DNA from: Streptomyces albicerus
GTDB lineage: Bacteria > Actinomycetota > Actinomycetes > Streptomycetales > Streptomycetaceae
DNA length: 64,000 nucleotides
Assembly: GCF_008905045.1 (NCBI RefSeq)
Contig: NZ_VWMY01000029.1
Coordinates: 1-64,000 of the forward strand
Reading direction: 5' to 3'
A program made the position numbers and the translations under genes. The notes under the pieces are model-generated. The model saw only the letters and a list, made by a program, of their open reading frames with translations. It made no database searches and was not told the DNA's origin. Below are positions 1 through 6,878 of the stretch, piece by piece; the first letter of the stretch is position 1, and each line of letters begins with the position of its first letter.

Positions 1-535
1 GCGTCGCGAGATCGGCGAACGCCAGCGCGTCGGCCAGCTCCTCCGCGTCCAGCACGGTCGGCACGTCGGCGTACAGATCCAGAACTCCCGGGCTGATCGC
101 CCCGATCTGCAGGGGGAGCGCGAAGACCGCGCGTGCCCCGGCGTCCAGCGCCGCATCCGCGAACACGGTCCAGCGGTCCTGCAGTGCACCGGTCAGTAGA
201 TCGGGCGTCAACACGGCCGAGCCGTGCGTGAAGGCATCCACGCACGGCCCCTCGCCCAGCGTGAGCTGCAGCTCCTCCAACTGCTCGCTGACGGTGTCGG
301 TGCTGCACAGCGGATGGCTAGTCGCGGTCCGGGACATCGCCGACAGCCCGGCCCCGCCGACCGGCAGCGCGGCCACCGCCGCCGTGCACACATCCACCAC
401 ACCGACCCGGGCACCACGCCGGGCGGCCTGCTCGGCGACCAGCACCTGGATCCGGGCGGATCGGCTGTCGGACCTCATCCGGGCCACCGGGTCCAGGCGT
501 CGTGCGCAAGGCCCTCCAGCCTCATGGCGGTTCAT
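1..535 (-). CDS. GAF-domain regulator, probably GAF-ANTAR type (3' end outside window)
   Basis: Partial gene. It starts at ATG 535 and runs off the left edge, so only about 178 N-terminal residues are visible. I translated it by hand: it contains a GAF-like stretch with the pattern LGEGPCVDAF, then RWTVFADAA, ARAVFALPLQIGAI and VLDLYAD. This is the arrangement seen in Streptomyces GAF-ANTAR antitermination regulators. The ANTAR RNA-binding domain would lie beyond the edge and is inferred, not seen. The start overlaps the stop of the upstream acetyltransferase-like gene as ATGA (535-532), which implies translational coupling with that gene and the STAS gene before it. A role in stress or metabolic signalling is family inference. 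Confidence 0.75.
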   Translation of the reverse strand, partial: MNRHEAGGPCARRLDPVARMRSDSRSARIQVLVAEQAARRGARVGVVDVCTAAVAALPVGGAGLSAMSRTATSHPLCSTDTVSEQLEELQLTLGEGPCVDAFTHGSAVLTPDLLTGALQDRWTVFADAALDAGARAVFALPLQIGAISPGVLDLYADVPTVLDAEELADALAFADLAT

Positions 536-1140
536 TCCCCGAGAGGAAGGACCAGCACCCGGAGCAGCGTCGCGCTGACCGGCCTCCAGATCTCTCCCAC
601 GTCCAGCCATCCCCAGGACCGGAGCGCCGTGAGGGCGGGGTGATCCGCCTGATCCACCAGGGTGGCGCCGAGCGTCGCCTGGTGGTCGCTCAGCAGCCGT
701 TCCTGCAGCCGGCGGGCCATGTCCTGGTCCTGCGGGTGCGGACGGACCAGGATGTCGGTGATCGCGAAGACGTTGCCGGACTCGGTGAGTTGCTCGATGC
801 TGCGCGGTAGTGCACCGTCGAACCCGAGCCACCAGAAGCCGTCGCTGCGTACCGGGAATCCGTAGGTACATCCCACCAGGCAGTCCGTCTCCGCGATCGC
901 CATGGCGAACCCCGGCCTGCGGATGTCACCCGTGAGGCGGTTCAGAAAGTCCTGGCGGCCGGGAGCACGGTAGGTCTCACTGGGAGATGTCTCGCGGGCG
1001 TCCACGTACAGATCCGCCAGCTTCCCGCCCAGGTCCTGCGCCAGCGAGCAGTTCACCCGACGCAACCGCACTGCTTCCATGGTGGACGGCTCGCTGCCGC
1101 GGGGCTTGTGCGGTTGTCCCTCCCCTGGCCGGGCCGTCAT
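532..1140 (-). CDS. GNAT-like N-acetyltransferase family protein
   Basis: 202 residues if started at ATG 1140, which overlaps the stop of the STAS gene as ATGA. A second in-frame Met at residue 21 (1080) precedes the conserved-looking part and is an alternative start. The segment with FAMAIAETDCLVGCTYGFPV, the central FAITDILVRP and a later ARRLQERLL helix match the beta4, beta5 and acetyl-CoA-binding helix order of GNAT proteins, but the classic Q/RxxGxG/A loop is weak. The substrate is unknown. It is the middle gene of a three-gene coupled unit between a STAS protein and a GAF regulator, so a signalling role is possible. Confidence 0.6.
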   Translation of the reverse strand: MTARPGEGQPHKPRGSEPSTMEAVRLRRVNCSLAQDLGGKLADLYVDARETSPSETYRAPGRQDFLNRLTGDIRRPGFAMAIAETDCLVGCTYGFPVRSDGFWWLGFDGALPRSIEQLTESGNVFAITDILVRPHPQDQDMARRLQERLLSDHQATLGATLVDQADHPALTALRSWGWLDVGEIWRPVSATLLRVLVLPLGE

Positions 1141-1562
1141 CGCACATCGCCCGAGAGGATGGAGGCGAGTGGATCAGCCCAGTGCGGCGGGGCTTGGGCG
1201 GCGGGGGCGGGGACACCTCCAAGAGGAGGTGACAGATGCCCGAACGGAACGCCAAGGAGCAGGAACCTGGAACCGGTGAGATCGAGGATGAGGCCCAGCA
1301 TCGGCGGCGGGTGGTGCAGTAGTAGGGCTCCACCAGCCTCCGTGGTCTGCTGCGCGGCGTACAGGAAGGCGTTGAGTCCGCTGCAGTCGCAGAAGGTGAC
1401 GGGGGCGAGGTCGACGTCGATGGTGCGCATGCCGTCGCGCAGACACCGCGCCAGTGCTGCGCGCACCAGCGGCGCCGACTCCAGGTCGATCTCACCGGTC
1501 AGGGTGACCAGCGCCCGTTTCCTACGGTCATGACGGTAGACGGTGAGCTGTGGAAGGGGCAT
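1137..1562 (-). CDS. STAS-domain anti-sigma factor antagonist
   Basis: 141 residues. The core (residues about 5-105) has the STAS pattern LTGEIDLESAPLVRAAL followed by IDVDLAPVTFCDCSGLNAFL. In this family the Ser of the D-C-S-G-L-N loop (Ser61) is the residue phosphorylated by an anti-sigma kinase, and the unphosphorylated form binds that kinase and frees a sigma factor. I chose ATG 1562 because the STAS fold begins about eight residues later; a longer reading to 1820 adds only arginine- and proline-rich sequence. The last 30 residues are a proline/alanine-rich tail. The stop overlaps the next gene as ATGA. No cognate kinase gene is visible nearby. Confidence 0.82.
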   Translation of the reverse strand: MPLPQLTVYRHDRRKRALVTLTGEIDLESAPLVRAALARCLRDGMRTIDVDLAPVTFCDCSGLNAFLYAAQQTTEAGGALLLHHPPPMLGLILDLTGSRFLLLGVPFGHLSPPLGGVPAPAAQAPPHWADPLASILSGDVR

Positions 1563-2004
1563 GACGCCTCGGTTCAGAAGACCATCCGGCAGCGCACGCG
1601 GTGACGCCGGATTCCCGGCCCCCTTGGCGCGCTCCCGGCAGGGGCGTACGTTCGGCGGAGGCGGAGCAAGGCCGGTCCGACAGCCTGTCCGACAGGACAG
1701 AGGACCCGCCCAATTCCCTCCAGGGATGCGCCGGGTGACGGACGAAAAATCCGCTCCCCGTAGCCATCTGTGTCGAGCAACGACAAGCCGCCGGGGTCTG
1801 GGACGTCCGTACAGCAGCATAGTCCTTTACCCAGTCCGGCAGACGGCCGGAAGCCGCCCATTCCCAGGATGTGGACAGTGCCGCAACGCGGTGGCGCGCA
1901 CATATCCGGTGCCCTGCACGGTACTTGGGCAGGCGGCGCGAAAGCGGCGGCCAACAGCCGCTCGGGAACGGCAGTTCGTCGACCGCCCGAGGAGGTGGCT
2001 TCGC
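1563..2004. other. 442-base intergenic region without a recognised gene
   Basis: I find no convincing coding sequence here; the open frames read as arginine/proline-rich shadow translations. It contains a 9-base direct repeat GTCCGACAG (1676-1684 and 1688-1696) that overlaps a small hairpin, CTGTCC-GACA-GGACAG (1685-1700). The right end holds a strong ribosome-binding site, GAGGAGG, just ahead of the broken Asp23 gene at 2005. Promoters for the leftward STAS operon are expected here, but I could not assign one. Confidence 0.5.
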
Positions 2005-2417
2005 ATGACGGAGCCGAACAGTTCAACCCCGTAGAAGTCCGATCCCGACAAGCCGAGCACTGAACTGGAAACAAGTGCTGCAAGCCGCACGGCCCGGACC
2101 TCAGGAACCGCCGGAGACCCGCGGCCGGACGACCTTCACGGACGGGGTGGTGGAGAAGATCGCCGGGATCACCGCACGGGAGGTGCCCGGAATCAACGCA
2201 CTGGGCGGCGGCTTCACTCGCACCATGGGTCGCGGTGCGCGATCGGGTCCCGGGCGGGCACGCGAGCGCGGGGCGCGGCGTCAAAGCCGACGTCGGCGAG
2301 AAACAGACCGCCATCGACCTGCAGGTCGTTCCACGTGATCGGGGCCTTGAGGGATTCGGTGATCTCGCCGGTCACGGCTTCGGCAGTGGTGTGGGAGCAC
2401 TGGTGGATTGGTCGACC
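2005..2417 (+). pseudogene. Asp23/Gls24 family alkaline-shock-type protein, degraded
   Basis: A GAGGAGG site precedes ATG 2005, which opens a normal-looking start (M-T-E-P) that stops at 2032-2034. The Asp23 core then resumes in a second frame: RGRTTFTDGVVEKIAGITA, REVPGINALGGG. One extra base near 2228-2232 moves the rest to a third frame: RGVKADVGEKQTAIDLQVV. After that the sequence diverges from the family and runs into the end of the convergent CorA gene. At least two frame disruptions plus loss of the C-terminal half make it a pseudogene unless the sequence contains errors. Intact relatives in Streptomyces are small proteins thought to act at the cell envelope. Confidence 0.75.
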
Positions 2418-3584
2418 CTAGAGCCAGTCCCGCCGCTTGAAAATAAAGTACAGACTGACGCAAACCACCCCCATCAGGCCGATCGCAAAGGGGTACCCGA
2501 AGCTCCAACCCAGCTCGGGCATGTCCTCAAAGTTCATGCCGTAGATGGTCCCCACGAGCGTGGGAGCAAAGAGGATGGCCGCCCAGCTCGAGATCTTCTT
2601 GATCTCCTCGTTCTGCTCGAACCCCGCCTCCGCCAGCGCCCGCATCTCCGCGTTCTGTTGCTGGGTGACCAGGGTCGCGTTCACCGTGAGGATGTCCGTG
2701 AGGGCCTGGCGGAAGCCGTCGACACGCTCGCTGGTGTGGGTGACGTGGTCGGCCACGTCCCGCAGATACCGCTGCAGTTCCTCGTCCGTGCCGTACTTGG
2801 CGAAGCCGGCCATCAGGCCGTGCAGCATGCCGACGAGCGGGCGGGTGGCGCGCTGGAACTCGACCATTTCGCGGGAGAGTTCGTAGATTCGGCGGGAGAC
2901 CCAGGGATCCCCGCTGAAGACCTCGGTCTCGATCTCGTCGATGTCGTTCTGGACACCGGCGACGACGGGTGCGTAGCCGTCCACGACCGCGTCGAGGATG
3001 GCGTAGAGAACCGCCTCGGGGCCGAGTTTCAGCAGCTCCGGGGTCTCCTCCATGCGGCGGCGCACGGCGGAGAGGTCGGGCGCGGCGCCGTGCCGGACCG
3101 TGATCAGGAAGTCGGGGCCGGTGAAGACGTGCAGTTCGCCGAAGTCGACCTCCTCGGGGGCGTCGAGGTAGCGGGCGGCACGCAGGACGACGAAGAGCGT
3201 GTCCCCGTAACGCTCCAGCTTCGGACGCTGATGGGCCTCCATCGCATCCTCGACGGCGAGCGGGTGGAGATCGAACTCGGCTGCCAGGGACAGGATTTCG
3301 TCCTCCGTCGGGCGGGCCAGGCCGATCCATGCCATGCCGTCCGGCTGGTTGCGCAGCTCACGGAAGGTGTCCGCGAGGGAGGCGGGGGTCGCGACGCGCA
3401 TGCCGTCGCGGTAGAGCGCGGCCTGTACGACGCTGCCGGGCTCCGCGGGAGTCGCGTCGGCCGGAGCCGGACGGGGCGCCGGGGGATCCGCCGGCGGTGG
3501 CGCCGTCGGAGCCATGGCGCGTCGCCACACCGACTTCCGGTTGCCTTTCGAAGCGGGGACGGGGCGGGCTCGGCGCTCCGGCAT
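2418..3584 (-). CDS. corA: CorA-type magnesium/cobalt transporter
   Basis: 388 residues; the start at 3584 (MPERRARPV) avoids an upstream stretch with no family similarity. The first 65 residues are basic and Pro/Ala-rich. They are followed by the cytoplasmic funnel domain (for example GMAWIGLARPTEDE and HPLAVEDAMEAHQRPK), a long helical stalk, and two C-terminal membrane helices. The signature GMN motif closes the first helix at about residues 349-351 (YGMNFEDMPEL). The protein ends with the usual basic cap KRRDW. It forms homopentameric plasma-membrane channels for Mg2+ uptake. It stands alone, convergent with the Asp23 pseudogene. Confidence 0.95.
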   Translation of the reverse strand: MPERRARPVPASKGNRKSVWRRAMAPTAPPPADPPAPRPAPADATPAEPGSVVQAALYRDGMRVATPASLADTFRELRNQPDGMAWIGLARPTEDEILSLAAEFDLHPLAVEDAMEAHQRPKLERYGDTLFVVLRAARYLDAPEEVDFGELHVFTGPDFLITVRHGAAPDLSAVRRRMEETPELLKLGPEAVLYAILDAVVDGYAPVVAGVQNDIDEIETEVFSGDPWVSRRIYELSREMVEFQRATRPLVGMLHGLMAGFAKYGTDEELQRYLRDVADHVTHTSERVDGFRQALTDILTVNATLVTQQQNAEMRALAEAGFEQNEEIKKISSWAAILFAPTLVGTIYGMNFEDMPELGWSFGYPFAIGLMGVVCVSLYFIFKRRDWL

Positions 3585-3750
3585 CGCGGCTGCCTCCGTG
3601 TCGAACGAGTCGGTCGAACCTGTCGAACGTCTGTCTTTGCGATCACCGAGCAGGATATACGGGTCAAATGGCGTGAGCTGCGGGGCGGGGTAGGCGAGCG
3701 CCAAGGCTTGCGGACAGAAGGTGTCCGCAAGCCGCGCTAGCGTGCGGAGC

Positions 3751-4866
3751 ATGACGAAGACCTCGACCGCCCCCGTGCTGAGCATCCGCGTGCTGAACCG
3801 TGCGACCCTCGACCGGCAGATGCTCCTGCGCCGGACCGCCCTCTCCGCGACGGACGCCGTCGAACACCTCGTCGGCCTCCAGGCGCAGAACGTGAAGCCC
3901 CCTTACTACGCCCTCGCCGCCCGCCTGGACGGCTTCGCGCCAAAGGAACTGTCGGCTGCGATGGCCTCGCGCGAGGTCGTACGCATCGTCACCATGCGCT
4001 CCACCATCCACACGCACACCGCCGACGACTGCCTCACGCTGCGGCCGCTCGTGCAGGCCGCGCGCGAGCGCGAGTTGTACGGCTTCCGCAAGGGACTCGT
4101 CGGCGTGGACCTGGACCGGCTCACGGAGATCAGCCGGGAACTGGTCGAGGCCGAACCGCGCACCATGAAGCAGCTGCGCGAGGCGCTGCTCGCCGAGTGG
4201 CCGGACGCCGATCCGCTCGCCCTCTCCATCGCGGCACGCTGCCGGCTGCCCCTCGTCCAGGTCACCCCGCGCGGCCTGTGGGGCCGGAGCGGGCAGGTCG
4301 CGCTCACCACCGCCGAGCACTGGCTCGGCCGCCCTGCCGAGCCGGTACCCGCTCCCGACGCCACCGTCCTGCGCTACCTCGCCGCGTTCGGCCCCGCCTC
4401 CGTCAAGGACATGCAGGCCTGGGCCGGCCTGACCCGGCTGCGCGAGGCCTTCGAACGGCTGCGGCCCCAGCTGCTCACCTTTCGTGACGAGCAAGGCGTC
4501 GAGCTCTTCGACCTGCCGGACGCGCCCCGCCCGGACGCGGACACCCCCGCCCCGCCGCGCCTGCTCCCCGAGTTCGACAATCTGCTCCTCTCGCATGCCG
4601 ACCGCTCCCGGGTCGTCCCCGCCGAGTACTGGGGCCGCGCCTGGCAGGGCAACCAGGCCTACTGCACGCTGCTCGTCGACGGCTTCCTGGCCGGCGTGTG
4701 GCGGCTGGAGGAGTCCCGCGACCAGGCCGTGGTCACCATCGAGCCCTTCGGCACGCTCACCAAGCGGCAGCGCGACGAGGTGGTCGAGGAAGCGACACGG
4801 ATGGTGTCGGTCCTCAGCGACGCGTCCTCGTACGACATCCGGTTCGGGACCGTCGTACGAGGCTGA
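3751..4866 (+). CDS. winged-helix DNA-binding protein, AlkZ/YcaQ (HTH_42) family
   Basis: 371 residues from ATG 3751, with GGAG four bases upstream; the 30-base longer start lacks a site. The N-terminus reads VLNRATLDRQMLLRRT and then GLQAQNVKPPYYALAARL, the pattern of the HTH_42 family that includes AlkZ and YcaQ DNA glycosylases. The Gln44-Ala45-Gln46 triplet sits where AlkZ has its catalytic QxQ motif. MRSTIHTHTADD and LLPEFDNLLLSHADRSRV are further family landmarks. Family enzymes remove bulky or cross-linking alkylated purines, and some protect antibiotic producers from their own product. No biosynthetic cluster is adjacent, so the substrate here is unknown. CorA is transcribed divergently, 166 bases away. 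Confidence 0.8.
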   Translation: MTKTSTAPVLSIRVLNRATLDRQMLLRRTALSATDAVEHLVGLQAQNVKPPYYALAARLDGFAPKELSAAMASREVVRIVTMRSTIHTHTADDCLTLRPLVQAARERELYGFRKGLVGVDLDRLTEISRELVEAEPRTMKQLREALLAEWPDADPLALSIAARCRLPLVQVTPRGLWGRSGQVALTTAEHWLGRPAEPVPAPDATVLRYLAAFGPASVKDMQAWAGLTRLREAFERLRPQLLTFRDEQGVELFDLPDAPRPDADTPAPPRLLPEFDNLLLSHADRSRVVPAEYWGRAWQGNQAYCTLLVDGFLAGVWRLEESRDQAVVTIEPFGTLTKRQRDEVVEEATRMVSVLSDASSYDIRFGTVVRG

Positions 4867-4978
4867 CGGCAGAGACGTCGTACGAGACTTCACAAGCGAT
4901 ACGTTGCAAGAATCGTGACAGCCGTGGGCGTTCGTGACAGCCGTAGGAGTTCGGGACAGCTGTTGGGGAGCGGAGAGG

Positions 4979-5626
4979 TCAGTCCGCCCGGCCCGTCGTC
5001 GCCACCGTCACCCCGAGCCCGATCATCGTGAAGCCGCCCGCGCCGCCGATCAGCGACAGCCGGCGGTCCGAGCGGGCGAACCAGCTGCGGGCCGTGGCCG
5101 CCGTCAGGCCCCACAGGGTGTCCGTGACCAGGCCGATGGATATCGGGATCAGACCCAACACCAGCATCTGCAGGGGCACTTGACCGGCCGAGTGGTCGAC
5201 GAACTGGGGGAGGACGGCGGCGAAGAAGACGATGCCCTTCGGGTTCGTGACGCCCACGAGGACGCCGTCCAGGACCGTGCGCAGATCGCCGCGGGCGGGC
5301 CTGTCAGCATGCTGATTGATGTCAGACGCCTTCATCTCCTTGCGGTGCCGGAATGCCTGCACACCGAGGAAGACCAGATACGCGGCCCCCGCCAGCTTCA
5401 CCGCCATGTAGACGACGACCGAGCGCTCCACTATCGAGCCGACGCCGACGGCGACCGCGACGACCAGCAGATACGAGCCGAAGACGTTCCCGAGCGCCGT
5501 CGCCACCGCCGTGCGTCGGCCGTGGGCGAGCGCCCTGCCGATCACGAACAGCACGCTCGGCCCCGGAATCATGACCACCAGCAGCGACATCGCCGCGAAG
5601 GCCAGGAAACGGTCCGTCGACACCAT
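4979..5626 (-). CDS. LysE/RhtB-family amino-acid exporter
   Basis: 215 residues from ATG 5626 (MVSTDRFLAF), preceded by GGGGGTGG; a start at 5641 is also possible. It is a polytopic membrane protein with about six hydrophobic segments. It carries the family N-terminal signature MIPGPSVLFVIGRALAHGRR, in which the P-G-P is typical, and the conserved GVTNPKGIVFFAAVLPQF motif in the middle. Members export amino acids such as lysine, threonine or homoserine lactone out of the cell by proton exchange. The substrate cannot be read from the sequence. It is transcribed toward the AlkZ-like gene and separated from it by 112 bases. Confidence 0.9.
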   Translation of the reverse strand: MVSTDRFLAFAAMSLLVVMIPGPSVLFVIGRALAHGRRTAVATALGNVFGSYLLVVAVAVGVGSIVERSVVVYMAVKLAGAAYLVFLGVQAFRHRKEMKASDINQHADRPARGDLRTVLDGVLVGVTNPKGIVFFAAVLPQFVDHSAGQVPLQMLVLGLIPISIGLVTDTLWGLTAATARSWFARSDRRLSLIGGAGGFTMIGLGVTVATTGRAD

Positions 5627-5732
5627 GCCCGCCACCCCCATCGCCCATCTCTCGCACTGGACTCCATTGAAACAGGCGGCACTGACAACGCACCCCGGAC
5701 AAGTGAAGTCAAGGCACCCGGACAAGTGGAAA

Positions 5733-5773
5733 GGGGGCGCTGCGGGCCGCTCGTGGAGGCCCGCAACGCCCCC
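5733..5773 (-). terminator. hairpin terminator after the trypsin-like protease gene
   Basis: A long stem: GGGGGCG (5733-5739), one mismatch, TGCGGGCC, a loop of nine bases, then GGCCCGCA, the mismatch, and CGCCCCC (5767-5773). Read on the minus strand it lies about 90 bases after the protease stop and is followed by CTTTCC. It separates the protease from the LysE gene. Confidence 0.7.
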
Positions 5774-5864
5774 TGGCTCTACCTGAGTCGTGCTCAGGAA
5801 GTACTCGGGACGGACGGAGGTGCCGGGAGAAGTACTGAGAGAAGTACCCGGCGACGTACTAGGA

Positions 5865-6656
5865 CTAGGAGTTGACCTGCGCCGTCACCAGGCTCGAGAA
5901 GGTGGTCAGGCGGGTGTAGACACCGGGATAGGCGGCGTCCGCGCAGCCGTAGCCCCACGAGGTGATCCCGGCGAGCTTGCCGCCGATGACGAACGGGCCG
6001 CCGCTGTCGCCCTGGCAGGTGTCCACGCCGCCGGCGGTGCGGCCCGCGCAGACCATGTCGGAGGAGATGTACGACGAGCCGTACGCCGAGGAGCAGGTGG
6101 TGTTGGACACGGTCGGGACCGTGGCAGTGCGCAGCTGGTTGGAGGAGGAGCCGCCCGAGCTGGTGGTGCCCCAGCCGAGGATGCGGGCGGTGGTGCCGGC
6201 CGCGTACACGCTGGTCTCGGAGGGGGAGACATAGCTGATGGGCGTGTACGGCATCGACGTCGACAGGGTCAGGACGGCGATGTCGTTGCCCTCTTCGGCG
6301 TCCGTGTAGTCGGGGTGGATCCATATCCTGCTGAGCCCGCTGACGGTGCCGTTGGTGCCGTTGCGGTAGGTACGGCCGCCGACCACGCGGGTGTTGCCGG
6401 TGGTTCTCCCGACCATGCAGTGGGCGGCCGTGACGACCTTGGTGGCCGACACCAGCGTGCCGCCGCAGAACTGGCTCTGCGAGGCGTTCGTGATCTGCAT
6501 GACGTACGGGTACGCGGACGCCGTGGTCGTCGAGCCACCGACGATGGGCTGGGGAGCGGCGCTCGCGGTGGTCGCGCCGAGCAGACAGGTCGTCGCGGCG
6601 GCGGCGACCGCGACGGTGAGGGCGGCGGCCTTTTTGGCAAGGGTGAGCCCGAACAT
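5865..6656 (-). CDS. secreted trypsin-like serine protease (S1A)
   Basis: 263 residues. Residues 1-34 form a Sec signal peptide (basic KK, alanine-rich core, cleavage near ASA-AP). The mature enzyme starts around IVGG at residue 38, the usual activation N-terminus, so a short propeptide is implied. The catalytic triad is visible: His79 in TAAHC, Asp125 in DIAVL and Ser218 in GDSGGP. Asp212, six residues before the Ser, predicts cleavage after Arg/Lys. Six cysteines fit three disulfides. It resembles Streptomyces griseus trypsin. CTGAGGAG precedes the ATG. Extracellular protein degradation is the likely role. Confidence 0.94.
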   Translation of the reverse strand: MFGLTLAKKAAALTVAVAAAATTCLLGATTASAAPQPIVGGSTTTASAYPYVMQITNASQSQFCGGTLVSATKVVTAAHCMVGRTTGNTRVVGGRTYRNGTNGTVSGLSRIWIHPDYTDAEEGNDIAVLTLSTSMPYTPISYVSPSETSVYAAGTTARILGWGTTSSGGSSSNQLRTATVPTVSNTTCSSAYGSSYISSDMVCAGRTAGGVDTCQGDSGGPFVIGGKLAGITSWGYGCADAAYPGVYTRLTTFSSLVTAQVNS

Positions 6657-6878
6657 GGATCTCCTCAGGAGTGCCGGTGGGGGTGCACTGTGGGGGTGAA
6701 GCGACAGCCTGCGGGGCGGGTCCCACGCTAGAAGCGGACCCGCACTCTCCTCAATGAGGGAACCCCCTGCGGGAGTTGACGAGGGAAAACCCTCGGTCGC
6801 CCCTTGCGGCTCGCCCCGTCTGTAGCCCTCCTACGCATCTCCCCCTGCGCATCTCCCCCTGCGAGCGCGGGGAGAGAG
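6657..6878 (-). promoter_or_regulatory. protease promoter region with small hairpin and 14-bp tandem repeat
   Basis: Upstream of the protease on the minus strand lies TTGAGG, 18 bases, then TAGCGT, a plausible -35/-10 pair. Toward the LAL gene there is a hairpin CGAGGG-AAAA-CCCTCG (6780-6795) that could end the LAL transcript. A perfect tandem duplication of CGCATCTCCCCCTG (6834-6847 and 6848-6861) sits just after the LAL stop. Confidence 0.45.

Noticed and set aside
1574..2314. A 246-codon minus-strand open frame across the region between the STAS gene and corA
   Set aside because: The translation is Pro/Arg/Cys-rich without domains, lies antisense to the Asp23 remnant and starts inside it; it reads as a high-GC shadow frame.
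2235..3740. A 501-codon plus-strand open frame antisense to corA
   Set aside because: Its first part is the shifted Asp23 remnant; the rest is the complement of corA with no family similarity.
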